This document shows positions 53,794-64,000 of a stretch of DNA of 64,000 bases, piece by piece. How positions within the stretch are numbered: position 1 is the first letter of the stretch; every line of letters starts with the position of its first letter. The stretch covers positions 620,001-684,000 of the forward strand of contig NZ_FNCF01000002.1 of NCBI RefSeq assembly GCF_900100695.1. Direction: 5' to 3'. A program made the translations under genes and the position numbers. Source of the DNA: Klenkia brasiliensis (GTDB lineage Bacteria > Actinomycetota > Actinomycetes > Mycobacteriales > Geodermatophilaceae). The notes beneath the pieces are model-generated. The model had not been told where the DNA came from. It saw nothing but the letters and a program-made list of their open reading frames with translations, and did not search any database.

Positions 53794-54858
53794 ATGAGCG
53801 GAGCCAGCGCCCTCACCGCCACCGGTGACGGCAGCCAGACGCAGGCGTGGAACAAGCCGGGCCGACCGGCGTCCACGGTGGGTTCGTGGCTGCCCGACGG
53901 GCCGCTGGGTGAGTCGCTGTCGGCAGGCCTGTCCCGGGTCGAGGACGCCCTGCACGCCTCGGCGGTCAGCGACTCCCCGTTCGTGGCCGAGGCCGCCGCG
54001 CACCTGATGACCGCCGGCGGCAAGCGGTTCCGCCCGGTGCTGGCGCTGCTGGCCGCCCAGCTCGGCGACGCCGACTCCGAGGAGGTGGTCTCCGCGGCGG
54101 TGGTCTGCGAGCTCACCCACCTGGCCACGCTGTACCACGACGACGTCATGGACGAGGCCGCCGTGCGGCGCGGCGCCCCCAGCGCCAACAGCCGGTGGTC
54201 CAACAGCATCGCCATCCTCACCGGTGACTTCCTCTTCGCCCGCGCCTCGGACCTGCTGGCCGACCTCGGCCCGGAGGCGGTGCGCATCCAGGCCCGCACC
54301 TTCGAGCGGCTGGTCACCGGCCAGATCCGGGAGACCGTCGGCCCGGTCGAGGGCGAGGACCCGATCGAGCACCACCTGTCGGTGCTGGCCGACAAGACCG
54401 GCTCGCTGGTGGCCACCTCGGCCCGCTTCGGCGCCACCTTCGCCGGCGTCGACCCGGCCGTGGTCGAGGACCTCACCTCCTACGCGGAGGAGATCGGGGT
54501 CGCCTTCCAGCTCGCCGACGACCTGATCGACATCGTCAGCGAGGCCGGGACGTCGGGGAAGTCGCCCGGCACCGACCTGCGCGAGGGCATCGCCACCCTG
54601 CCGGTGCTGCTCGCCCGCGCCGGCGACGACCCGGCCGAGGCCCGGCTGCGCGAGTTGGTCGCGGGGCCGATCACCGACGACGCCGAGCACGCCGAGGCGC
54701 TGGCCCTGCTGCGCGGGTCGGCCTCGCTGGCCCGCGCCACCGAGGTGCTGCACTCCTACGCCGACCGTGCCCGGGCGCGGCTGGGCCGGGTACCCGAGGG
54801 CGAGGTCCGCGAGGCGCTGTCGGCCCTGTGCGACTACGTGGTGACCCGCAGCGCGTAG
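53794..54858 (+). CDS. Polyprenyl diphosphate synthase (menaquinone side chain, GrcC-type)
   Basis: 354 residues, trans-isoprenyl diphosphate synthase. First Asp-rich motif LYHDDVMDEAAVRRGAPS, second LADDLIDIVSEAG with GKSPGTDLREGIATLPVLLA; GGKRFRPVLALLAA is the IPP-binding start. The residues before the first DDxxD (THLATLY) suggest a long-chain product such as hepta- to nonaprenyl diphosphate (inference). An ~45-residue N-terminal extension precedes the fold. In Mycobacterium grcC1 directly follows the MenJ gene; here the nuo operon lies between. It would supply the MenA prenyl donor. Confidence 0.9.
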   Translation: MSGASALTATGDGSQTQAWNKPGRPASTVGSWLPDGPLGESLSAGLSRVEDALHASAVSDSPFVAEAAAHLMTAGGKRFRPVLALLAAQLGDADSEEVVSAAVVCELTHLATLYHDDVMDEAAVRRGAPSANSRWSNSIAILTGDFLFARASDLLADLGPEAVRIQARTFERLVTGQIRETVGPVEGEDPIEHHLSVLADKTGSLVATSARFGATFAGVDPAVVEDLTSYAEEIGVAFQLADDLIDIVSEAGTSGKSPGTDLREGIATLPVLLARAGDDPAEARLRELVAGPITDDAEHAEALALLRGSASLARATEVLHSYADRARARLGRVPEGEVREALSALCDYVVTRSA

Positions 54859-54884
54859 CCGCGCCACCAGGGAGACTGGACGGG

Positions 54885-56072
54885 GTGACCCCCCGACCCG
54901 CCGCCCTGCTCACCGGACTCGTCCTGCTCGCCGGCTGCTCGTCGGGCACCGCGTCGTCCGACGCCGACGGCGCGGCGACGTCCGCCCCGGCCGACGCCCC
55001 CGCGCTCGACGTGGAGGTCGTGCTCGACGGCCTGGACCACCCGTGGGACGTCGCGCAGGCCCCCGACGGCACGCTGCTGGTCGACCAGCGCGGCGGCGGC
55101 TTCACCGCCGTCCTGCCCGACGGGTCGACCCAGGAGGTGGCCGCGGACCTCGGGGACCTGTGGGCCGAGGGGGAGACCGGCCTCATGGGCCTGGTCCTGG
55201 ACCCCGGCTTCGCGCAGGACCGCCGGTTCTACACCTGCATGGGGGTCGCCGACGGCGGGGTGGACGGCGGCCCGGGCATCGAGGTCACCGCCTGGACCGT
55301 CGACGACGGCTGGACCTCGGCCACCCGCGTGGCCGACCCGCTGGTCGGCGGCATCCCGGTCAACGCCGACTCCGGCCGGCACGGCGGCTGCCGGCTGCGT
55401 TTCGACCCGCAGGGGCAGCTGCTGATCGGCACCGGCGACAACGCGGTGGGCACCAACCCGCAGGACCTCTCCACCCTGGCCGGCAAGCTGCTGCGGGTCG
55501 ACCCGCGCACCGGGCAGCCGTCGGCCGGCAACCCCTTCCTCGAGCTCACCGACCCCACCTCGCACGCGGTCGTGGGCTACGGCCACCGCAACGTGCAGGG
55601 CATCGCCGTCCAGCCGGGCACGGGGGCGGTCTACACGGCCGAGCAGGGCAGCCAGGTCGACGACGAGGTCAACCTCGCCACCGACGGCGGCAACTACGGC
55701 TGGGACCCGGTCGGGGAGGGCGAGTACGACGAGAGCGTGCCGATGACCGACCCGGAGATCCCCGGCGCGATCGAGGCCGTGTGGTCCTCCGGCGACCCCA
55801 CCATCGCCGTCTCGGGCATCACCTTCCTCGACGGCGAGCAGTGGGGCGCCTACGACGGCCTGCTGCTGCTCGGCGTGCAGAAGGACACCGGCGTCCTCGC
55901 GCTGCGGCTGGCCGACGACGGCTCGCTCGTCGAGCAGTTCCGCATCCCCGAGCTCGAGGGCACCTACGGCCGGGTGCGCACCCCGCAGCTGGGCGGCGAC
56001 GGCGCGCTGTACCTGACCACCGACAACGGCGAGGGCGCCGACCAGCTGCTGCGGGTCACGCCCGCGAGCTGA
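54885..56072 (+). CDS. PQQ-dependent sugar dehydrogenase-type lipoprotein
   Basis: 395 residues. Signal peptide with lipobox LLAGC. A six-bladed beta-propeller of the soluble glucose/sorbosone dehydrogenase family follows: LDHPWDVAQAPDGTLLVDQR, GETGLMGLVLDPGFAQDRRF, NPQDLSTLAGKLLRVDP, VVGYGHRNVQGIAVQPGTG and DDEVNLATDGGNYGWDPV. It would oxidise a sugar or alcohol outside the membrane with PQQ; no PQQ synthesis gene is in the window, so apoprotein or a different role is possible. GTG 54885 follows GGGAG; the C-terminal end overlaps the convergent split-barrel gene by 17 nt. Confidence 0.8.
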   Translation: MTPRPAALLTGLVLLAGCSSGTASSDADGAATSAPADAPALDVEVVLDGLDHPWDVAQAPDGTLLVDQRGGGFTAVLPDGSTQEVAADLGDLWAEGETGLMGLVLDPGFAQDRRFYTCMGVADGGVDGGPGIEVTAWTVDDGWTSATRVADPLVGGIPVNADSGRHGGCRLRFDPQGQLLIGTGDNAVGTNPQDLSTLAGKLLRVDPRTGQPSAGNPFLELTDPTSHAVVGYGHRNVQGIAVQPGTGAVYTAEQGSQVDDEVNLATDGGNYGWDPVGEGEYDESVPMTDPEIPGAIEAVWSSGDPTIAVSGITFLDGEQWGAYDGLLLLGVQKDTGVLALRLADDGSLVEQFRIPELEGTYGRVRTPQLGGDGALYLTTDNGEGADQLLRVTPAS

Positions 56073-56721
56073 TCCGCCCCGGCACCGGGGTGCCGGCGGG
56101 CAGCAGCGGGCACGGCTCCGGCTCGCCCCAGACCGTGCGCAGCGGCAGGACGCCGGCCCAGTCGGCAGCGCTGTGCCCGAGGTCGCGCTCGTCCTCCCCG
56201 GGCGGGCCGGTGCGGATCTTCACGCTGGCCTCGGTCAGGTCCAGGGCCAGCACCGCGGTCGCGGCCAGCTCCTTGCGGTCGGGCCGGCGGCTGTGGTCCC
56301 ACGACCCCGGCGCGAGGTGCTCGGTGAGCACCGCGAGCCCGTGCAGCCGCTCGTCGGGGTCGGTCACCAGCCGGGCGGTGCCCTGCACGACGGCCGACCG
56401 GTGGTTCATCGAGTGGTGGAAGGCCGACCGGGCGTAGACGATCCCGTCGACCAGGGTGACCGTGAAGCAGACCGGGACGCCCGAGGCCGCGGCGCGCAGG
56501 GACGCCGCGCCGCTGGAGCCGTGCAGGTAGAGGGTCTCGCCGTCCCGGCCGTACCCGGTGGGCAGCACCAGGGGCCCGGTGGGCAGCACCAGACCCAGGT
56601 GGCCGACCAGTCCGGCGTCGAGGACGGCGTGCAGGTCGGCGCGGTCGGTGCGGGCCCGGACGGCGTTGCGGCGGACGGTCGAGCGCGGGGTGGGGGACAG
56701 CGGGGTGCTCACGGCGTCCAT
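56056..56721 (-). CDS. Pyridoxamine 5'-phosphate oxidase-family FMN split-barrel protein
   Basis: 221 residues. Features of the FMN-binding split barrel (nitroreductase/flavin-nucleotide-binding, NimA-like): HLGLVLPTGPLVLPTGYGRD, TLYLHGSSGAASLRAA, VCFTVTLVDGIVYARSAFHH, SMNHRSAVVQGTARLV. Cofactor could be FMN or F420. It is divergent from a MocR-type regulator with a 60-bp gap, the usual arrangement for a target gene. ATG 56721 is the chosen start; GTG 56712 is an alternative. Confidence 0.8.
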   Translation of the reverse strand: MDAVSTPLSPTPRSTVRRNAVRARTDRADLHAVLDAGLVGHLGLVLPTGPLVLPTGYGRDGETLYLHGSSGAASLRAAASGVPVCFTVTLVDGIVYARSAFHHSMNHRSAVVQGTARLVTDPDERLHGLAVLTEHLAPGSWDHSRRPDRKELAATAVLALDLTEASVKIRTGPPGEDERDLGHSAADWAGVLPLRTVWGEPEPCPLLPAGTPVPGRISSRA

Positions 56722-56781
56722 CCTGCGGGGCGTCGTGGCATCCTCCGAGAGCCAATCCGCACCCGTTCCGGGAGGCCACCG

Positions 56782-58131
56782 GTGACCGACACCCCGCCCG
56801 TCGTCCTGGACCGCACCTCGCGGGTGCCGTTGGCCGTGCAGCTGGCCGACGGGCTGCGCGGCGCCGCCGGGCTGCGCCCCGGGGACCGGCTGCCCTCCAC
56901 CCGCGACCTGGCCCGCGCCCTCGGGGTGAGCCGGACCGTCACCGCGGCGGCCTACGACCAGCTGCTGGCCGAGGGCTGGGTGACCGGACGGCGGGGGGTG
57001 GGCACCTTCGTCGTGGGCGCCGCCGTGCCGGCCGCCCCGGTGGCCGGACGTGCCCCCGCGGAGGCGGCCCCCGGGGTGGACCTGCGCCCGGGGGCGCCCT
57101 GCACCGAGGTGCTGGACCCCGCGGCCTGGCGGCGGGCCTGGCGGGCCGCCGGCGACCGGCCCGCCGACGTCGGGTACGACCCTGCCGGGGACCCCGCCTT
57201 CCGCGCCGCGGTCGTCGAGCACCTGCTGCGCCACCGCGGCCTGCCCGCCGACCCCGCGGACGTGCTCGCCGCCGCCGGCACCTCGGCCGCGGTCGCCGAG
57301 CTGGCCGGTCTGCTGCGCCCCGGCGCCCGGGTCGGGGTGGAGGACCCCGGCTACCGCCGCGCGGTCGGCGCGCTGCGGGCCGCCGGGGTCGAGGTGGTGC
57401 CGCTGCCGGTGGACGACGACGGCCTGGTCGTCGACGCCGTCCCGCGGGGGCTGGACGCGGTCTACTGCACCCCGGCCCACCAGTTCCCCCTCGGCGGCCG
57501 GCTCCCGGCAGGCCGCCGCACCGCGCTGGTCGGGCGGGCCCGCGCCGAGGGGTTCTGCGTCTGGGAGGACGACTACGACGGCGAGCTCCGCTACGACGTG
57601 GCGCCGCTGCCGCTGCTGGCCGCGCTCGCCCCCGACGTCGTCGTGCACCTGGGGACGGCGTCCAAGGTGCTCACGCCCACCCTCGGCCTCGGGTGGGTGG
57701 TCGCCCCGGCCGACCTGCGCGGGCGCCTGCTCGAGCGGCGCACGGCCACCGGCCTGCGCCCCGGCCGCGCCGGGCAGCGGGTGTTCACCGCGCTGGCGGG
57801 CTCCGGCGACCTGGCCCGGCACCTGCGCCGGCTGCGCCGCGAACTGGCCGACCGCCGCGGGCTGGTCCGCGACGCGGTGGCCGCGGCCGGCCACGCCAGC
57901 GTCGGGGACGCCGCCGGCGCGCACCTCGTGGTCCCGCTGCCCGACCGCGGCACCGAGGCCGCCGCGGTGGGTGCGCTGGCGGCGCGGGGCGTCGCGGTGG
58001 GCTCGCTCGCCGAGCAGGCCCTCGCCGACCACCGGGCCGGGCTGGTGGTCGGCTGGGCCGCACCGCCCCGCGCCGACCTGGGCCCCGCGCTCGCCGTGCT
58101 GGGCGAGGTGCTGGCCGGCGTCAGGCGGTGA
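56782..58131 (+). CDS. MocR-family (GntR-aminotransferase) transcriptional regulator
   Basis: 449 residues. N-terminal GntR winged helix ([49 protein letters not shown]), then a type-I aminotransferase domain with Lys295 (HLGTASKVLTPTLGLGWV) for pyridoxal phosphate and WEDDYDGELRYD. PdxR and GabR are known members and sense PLP or its adducts. The divergent split-barrel gene is the likely target. GTG 56782 has GGGAGG 7 nt upstream. The stop end overlaps the convergent P450 gene by 11 nt. Confidence 0.9.
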   Translation: MTDTPPVVLDRTSRVPLAVQLADGLRGAAGLRPGDRLPSTRDLARALGVSRTVTAAAYDQLLAEGWVTGRRGVGTFVVGAAVPAAPVAGRAPAEAAPGVDLRPGAPCTEVLDPAAWRRAWRAAGDRPADVGYDPAGDPAFRAAVVEHLLRHRGLPADPADVLAAAGTSAAVAELAGLLRPGARVGVEDPGYRRAVGALRAAGVEVVPLPVDDDGLVVDAVPRGLDAVYCTPAHQFPLGGRLPAGRRTALVGRARAEGFCVWEDDYDGELRYDVAPLPLLAALAPDVVVHLGTASKVLTPTLGLGWVVAPADLRGRLLERRTATGLRPGRAGQRVFTALAGSGDLARHLRRLRRELADRRGLVRDAVAAAGHASVGDAAGAHLVVPLPDRGTEAAAVGALAARGVAVGSLAEQALADHRAGLVVGWAAPPRADLGPALAVLGEVLAGVRR

Positions 58132-59452
58132 CGGGCAGGTGCAGCGGGCCGCGCAGCACGGTGGCCACCCGCGGCACCGGGTTCCCGGCCGGCCGCAGCC
58201 GCGGCGCGCGCTCGGCCAGCAGCCGCAGCGCCACCTCGCCCTCCAGCCGGGCCAGCGGTGCGCCGAGGCAGTAGTGCGCCCCGCCGGAGAACGCCAGGTG
58301 CGGCGCGGTCTGCTCGCGGTGCAGGTCGAACCGGTCGGGGTCGGGGTGCACGTCGGGGTCGCGGTTGGCGCTGGCCAGCAGCACCAGCACGCCGCTGTCC
58401 CGGCGCAGCCGCAGGCCACCGACCTCGACGTCCTCGTGGGCGAACCGCGCGGTCAGCTGCACCGGCGGGTCGTAGCGCAGCGTCTCCTCGACCGCGGCGG
58501 CCGCCAGCGACGGGTCGGCCACCAGGGCCGCCCACTGCCCGGGCGTGCGGTGCATCGCCTGCACGGCGTTGCCGATCAGGTTGGTGGTGGTCTCGAACCC
58601 GGCGACCAGCAGCAGCTGGGCCAGCGCCAGCACCTCGTCGGGCGTGGCCGTGCCGCCCTCGACGGCCCCGGCGAGGGTGGAGATGACGTCCTCGCCCGGG
58701 TGCGCCCGGCGCTGCTCCAGCAGCTCCCCGAACAGCACCCGCAGGTCCTCGGTGGCCCGGGTCAGCTCCCGGACGTGGGAGGGCGACCGGACGCCGTCCA
58801 GCGACGTCCCCAGGGCCAGGCCCCAGCGGGCGAACCGGGCGCTGTCCACGTCGGGCACGTCCAGCAGCGCCGAGATGACCTTGATCGGCAGCGGCGAGGC
58901 CAGCTCGGTGACCAGGTCGAACGGGCCGCCGCGGGCGAGGGCGGCGTCCAGCAGCTCCGCGGTCACGCGCTCGGCGACCTCGCGGTAGTGGGCCAGCCGG
59001 CGGGGGGCGAAGGCCGGCTGGGCCAGCCGCCGCAGCCGGGTGTGGTCGGGCGGGTCCAGGGTGAGCAGGGACAGGTCCACCGGCTCCATCAGCGACGGGC
59101 CGTCGCCCTCGCCCAGCCGGCTGGCGCCGTCGGAGAGCCGCACACCCAGCCGCCGGTCGCGCAGCACCGCCTCCACGGACGCGTGGGTGGCCGCGGCGGT
59201 CAGCCCGGTCCGGCTGCGGGCCGGGCCGGTGGTGCGCTGCGCCGCCCGCAGCTCGGCGTAGACGGGGTAGGGGTCCAGCCGCCACGGCTTGTGCAGCAGG
59301 CGGGCCACCCGGTCACCCCGCAGCGCCAGCACGTACCCGCCGGCGCGCATGGCGCCGATCCGGGCACCGAGGACGACGTCCTCGACCAGCCGGCCGGTCG
59401 CCGTCCGCGGCGCGGCGGCGGGCGCGACGACGGTGTCGTGCCCGGTGCTCAC
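58121..59452 (-). CDS. Cytochrome P450
   Basis: 443 residues. I-helix oxygen-activation motif LLVAGFETTTNLIGN, K-helix ETLR (EETLRYDPPVQ), and the heme-thiolate motif FSGGAHYCLGAPLARLE with Cys395. ANRDPDVHPDPDRFDLHR is also typical. Soluble bacterial class (CYP107/CYP1xx-like), substrate unknown. GTG 59452 is preferred because a longer frame (to 59545) would overlap the korB end. No ferredoxin gene adjoins; KorAB lies upstream on the same strand. Confidence 0.92.
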   Translation of the reverse strand: MSTGHDTVVAPAAAPRTATGRLVEDVVLGARIGAMRAGGYVLALRGDRVARLLHKPWRLDPYPVYAELRAAQRTTGPARSRTGLTAAATHASVEAVLRDRRLGVRLSDGASRLGEGDGPSLMEPVDLSLLTLDPPDHTRLRRLAQPAFAPRRLAHYREVAERVTAELLDAALARGGPFDLVTELASPLPIKVISALLDVPDVDSARFARWGLALGTSLDGVRSPSHVRELTRATEDLRVLFGELLEQRRAHPGEDVISTLAGAVEGGTATPDEVLALAQLLLVAGFETTTNLIGNAVQAMHRTPGQWAALVADPSLAAAAVEETLRYDPPVQLTARFAHEDVEVGGLRLRRDSGVLVLLASANRDPDVHPDPDRFDLHREQTAPHLAFSGGAHYCLGAPLARLEGEVALRLLAERAPRLRPAGNPVPRVATVLRGPLHLPVTA

Positions 59453-59492
59453 CGGTGCCTGTACCCGGCGGGGAGATAGGTGTGTCTGCGAG

Positions 59493-60604
59493 TCACGCCT
59501 CCACTGTCCACGTGTCGGAGCCGTGGAGCAAGCGGTCGAGGTCACCCGCCCCGCCCGACCGGGCCTCGGTGAGCTGGTCGGTCATCATCGCGTCGTAGGT
59601 GGGCTTGGCGACCGAGCGGAACACGCCCATCGGGGTGTACCGCAGGTCCTGGCTGGACAGCCGGGACAGCGCGAACGCGTAGGCCGGGTCCTCGCGGTGC
59701 GCGTCGTGCACCACGATGTCGGCCTCGTCGACGGAGTTGGTCTCGGCGACCCGCAACCCGCCCCAGCCGTCGGCCACCACGCAGGAGGCGCCGTCCGGGC
59801 CGAACACGATCTTCTCGCCGTGCACCAGCGGGATCGACCACTGCGTACCGGTCAACGGGTCCTTGAGCAGCTCGAAGGCGCCGTCGTTGAAGATGTTGCA
59901 GTTCTGGTAGATCTCCACCAGCGCGGTGCCCTGGTGCTCGGCGGCCTGCCGCAGCACGTCGGTGAGGCCCTTGCGGTCGGAGTCCATCGCCCGCCCGACG
60001 AAGGTGGCGTCGGCGCCCAGGGCGAGGCTGACCGGGTTGAACGGGTGGTCCAGCGACCCCATCGGGGTGCTCTTGGTGACCTTGCCCAGCTCGGAGGTGG
60101 GGGAGTACTGCCCCTTGGTGAGCCCGTAGATCCGGTTGTTGAACAGCAGGATCGTCAGGTTCACGTTGCGGCGCAGCGTGTGGATCAGGTGGTTGCCGCC
60201 GATGGACAGCGCGTCGCCGTCCCCGGTCACCACCCACACCGACAGGTCCGGCCGGGAGGCGGCCAGGCCGGTGGCGATGGCCGGCGCGCGGCCGTGGATG
60301 GAGTGCATCCCGTAGGTGTTCATGTAGTACGGGAAGCGCGAGGAGCACCCGATCCCGGACACGATGACCATGTCCTCGCGGGCGATGCCGAGGCTGGGCA
60401 GGAACGACTGGACGGCGTTGAGGATCACGTAGTCCCCGCAGCCGGGGCACCAGCGCACCTCCTGGTCGGTCTTGAGGTCCTTGGCCTTGAGCGAGGTCTG
60501 CTTGTCCCCGCCGAGCTCGACCGACCGCGCGACGGCGTCGGCGATCCGCTGGTCGAAGGCGGGCATGCCCAGCTCGTGGACGTGCTCGTCGATGGGTGAG
60601 GTGG

Positions 60605-60608
<4 letters not shown>
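59493..60608 (-). CDS. korB: 2-oxoacid:ferredoxin oxidoreductase beta subunit
   Basis: 371 residues. Thiamine-diphosphate-binding subunit: WCPGCGDYVILNAVQSFLP, then IGCSSRFPYYMNTYGMHSIH, GDGDALSIGGNHLIHTLRRN with NN and GLTKGQYSPTSELGKVTKST. Oxidises 2-oxoglutarate (or a branched 2-oxoacid) with reduction of ferredoxin. Overlaps korA by 4 nt (GTGA). Equivalent to Rv2454c, elsewhere in Mycobacterium. Confidence 0.93.
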
Positions 60609-62542
<1,934 letters not shown>

Positions 62543-62638
62543 CAGGGAAGTACCTCCACCGGCCGAGATTACGTTCCCGTGACGGTCGGCCGGGCCGCCA
62601 GCGGGCGAGGGTGAGCGAGCACACGTCGCCCCCGCCGC

Positions 62639-63457
62639 TCAGCCCAGGAGGGCCCCGAACTCCCGCAGGGTCCGGGCGGCCACCTCGCGCAGCTTGACGT
62701 TGGTGTCCTGGCTGACGGTGCGCAGGATCCCGAAGGCGTCGTCGGGGGAGATCTGCCGGACGACGGCGATCGCCCCCTTGGCCTGCTCGATGACCGCGCG
62801 CGAGGCGATCGCCTCCTCCAGCTGGGAGATCAGCGTGGCCGAGCGGTGCTGGCGCTGCTGGCCGGCGACCAGGCCGCTGGCGATCCGCGCGATGAGGGTG
62901 GCCATGGCCTCGTCGTCGTCGCTGAACCCGTCGAGGGAACGGCTGTAGAGGTTCAGTGCGCCGAACCGGGCACCGTCGACCACCAGCGGGCAGGCGAGGA
63001 AGGCCAGCACGCCGTCGGCGGTGGCCGCGCGCGTGAAGTCCGGCCACAGCTCGCCGGCCTCGGCGACGGTCACCCGGACGCAGGACCCGGTGCGGACGGC
63101 GTGCAGGCACGGGCCGTCGTCCACGTCGTACTGGTCCCGGTCGACGGCGAGGGTGCGCTCGTCGGTCCAGGCCGAGCTGAACGGGGTGCCCTCCTGCACG
63201 ACGGTGACGCCCGCGGAGTCGCAGTCGTCGATGGTGGCCTTGGCCGTGCGAGCGACCAGCTGCAGCAGCTCGGTGACGTCGCGGCCGTGGGCGTCGGGCC
63301 CGGTCAGCGCATCGACCACCAGACCCACGGCGGTCGGCCGCTCCGCGGCCACCTGGGTCACCAGCTCGCGGGTCCCCCGGCCGGAGGCCCGGTTCAGGTC
63401 GTCGGCGCCGAGGGCGCCGACGCGCTCCTGCTCACCGGTGTCCGTGTCGGTGCTCAT
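62639..63457 (-). CDS. GAF-ANTAR transcription antitermination regulator
   Basis: 272 residues. GAF domain at ~50-185 ([57 protein letters not shown]) and C-terminal ANTAR domain at ~200-265 ([44 protein letters not shown]). ANTAR domains bind tandem hexaloop hairpins in mRNA leaders to prevent termination; GAF would sense a ligand or redox signal. Lies 96 bp from the korA start on the same strand. No cognate kinase is adjacent. Confidence 0.88.
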   Translation of the reverse strand: MSTDTDTGEQERVGALGADDLNRASGRGTRELVTQVAAERPTAVGLVVDALTGPDAHGRDVTELLQLVARTAKATIDDCDSAGVTVVQEGTPFSSAWTDERTLAVDRDQYDVDDGPCLHAVRTGSCVRVTVAEAGELWPDFTRAATADGVLAFLACPLVVDGARFGALNLYSRSLDGFSDDDEAMATLIARIASGLVAGQQRQHRSATLISQLEEAIASRAVIEQAKGAIAVVRQISPDDAFGILRTVSQDTNVKLREVAARTLREFGALLG

Positions 63458-63566
63458 GGGCCTACCAGTTGCTCACCGACCGCCCCGGCAAACCTCCCGC
63501 CGGCGCCCGGGCGGCCGGCCCGCGCCACGGGGGAACGGCGTCCCGCTCCACCACGTTGTCCCGGGC

Positions 63567-64000
63567 GTGCACCGCTGGAACAACGGTCTCCGGACCGCGC
63601 TGCTGCTCGGCCTCATGGCCGGGATGATCCTGGCCGTCGGTGCCCTGCTGGGCGGGCGCGGCGGGCTGGCCGTCGCCCTGGTCGTGGCGCTGGGCATCAA
63701 CGGCTACGCGTACTTCAACAGCGACAAGCTGGCGCTGCGCTCGATGCGGGCGTTCCCGGTCACCGAGACCCAGGCCCCGCAGATGTACGCGATCGTCCGG
63801 GAGCTGGCGACCGGGGCCCGCCAGCCGATGCCGCGGCTGTACGTGAGCCCCACCGACCAGCCCAACGCCTTCGCCACCGGCCGCAACCCGCGCAACGCCG
63901 CGGTGTGCTGCACCCAGGGCATCCTCGAGCTGCTGGACCGCCGCGAGCTGCGCGGCGTGCTCGCCCACGAGCTGTCCCACGTCTACAACCGCGACATCCT
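63567..64000 (+). CDS. htpX: M48-family zinc metalloprotease HtpX (partial)
   Basis: 144 residues in the window; the gene continues past 64000. N-terminal membrane segments ([38 protein letters not shown]) precede [19 protein letters not shown] and [20 protein letters not shown]. The zinc motif HELSH in [16 protein letters not shown] lies at the window edge. HtpX degrades misfolded membrane proteins. Rv0563 (htpX) follows grcC1 in Mycobacterium; here 8.7 kb of accessory genes intervene. GTG 63567 follows no strong ribosome binding site. Confidence 0.92.
   Translation, partial: MHRWNNGLRTALLLGLMAGMILAVGALLGGRGGLAVALVVALGINGYAYFNSDKLALRSMRAFPVTETQAPQMYAIVRELATGARQPMPRLYVSPTDQPNAFATGRNPRNAAVCCTQGILELLDRRELRGVLAHELSHVYNRDI

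Noticed and set aside
58121-59545. Longer P450 start at 59545
   Set aside because: It would overlap the end of korB by 53 nt, and the added residues are unlike a P450 N terminus; GTG 59452 fits better.

Overview
The window is very GC-rich actinobacterial chromosome. GTG starts and ATGA/GTGA overlaps between co-directional genes are common. Gene content and order follow the Mycobacterium tuberculosis Rv0490-Rv0563 block (senX3-regX3, ppx, proC, bTHX, galE2-like, serB1-like, hemACDB, hemL, ccs genes, men genes, ubiE, grcC, htpX). The bldN-rex-hem part matches the Streptomyces locus. These points and the accessory genes suggest Geodermatophilaceae or a close relative; the genus is inference. I saw no tRNA, rRNA, CRISPR array, insertion sequence or prophage, and no gene-free stretch over 300 bases.

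Layout. 1-2846: phoU (cut by the window edge) divergent from senX3-regX3, then two small reverse genes. 2928-7324: a GlxA-type regulator, a cysteine-rich Rv0495c-like protein, ppx, a membrane protein and proC. 7325-10269: a repeat-rich intergenic region, an excisionase-type HTH protein, the tiny ribosomal protein bTHX, a degenerate epimerase and a PlsC-like acyltransferase. 10266-13576 (reverse): a SerB1-like phosphatase, a DUF5667 membrane protein and the ECF sigma factor BldN. 13645-27675: an acyl-CoA ligase and glutaredoxin, then rex-hemA-hemC-hemD-hemB-hemL and the System II cytochrome c genes (tlpA-ccdA-resB-ccsB). 27731-29290: small unknown proteins, an Lrp regulator and a DUF4229 protein. 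29283-37482: menaquinone genes menA, menE, menC, menD, menF, menG and menJ. 37682-53748: a complete 14-gene nuo (complex I) operon. 53794-54858: a polyprenyl diphosphate synthase. 54885-63457: an accessory block with a PQQ-type dehydrogenase lipoprotein, an FMN split-barrel protein divergent from a MocR regulator, a P450, 2-oxoacid:ferredoxin oxidoreductase korAB and a GAF-ANTAR regulator. 63567-64000: the start of htpX.

How it fits together. Most of the window builds or feeds an aerobic respiratory chain: heme, cytochrome c maturation, menaquinone with its isoprenoid tail, and NADH dehydrogenase. A perfect Rex operator lies upstream of nuoA and a weaker one overlaps the rex-hem promoter, which suggests control of both by the NADH/NAD+ ratio. 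Nine transcription units, including every outward-facing men promoter, have a TANNNT -10 hexamer 6-8 nt before the start codon and so look leaderless. The menF/menG promoters sit inside a perfect 12-bp inverted repeat. A BldN-type promoter (CGTATC-N16-CGTTGA) precedes the DUF5667 membrane gene next to bldN, suggesting an autoregulated sigma/anti-sigma pair.
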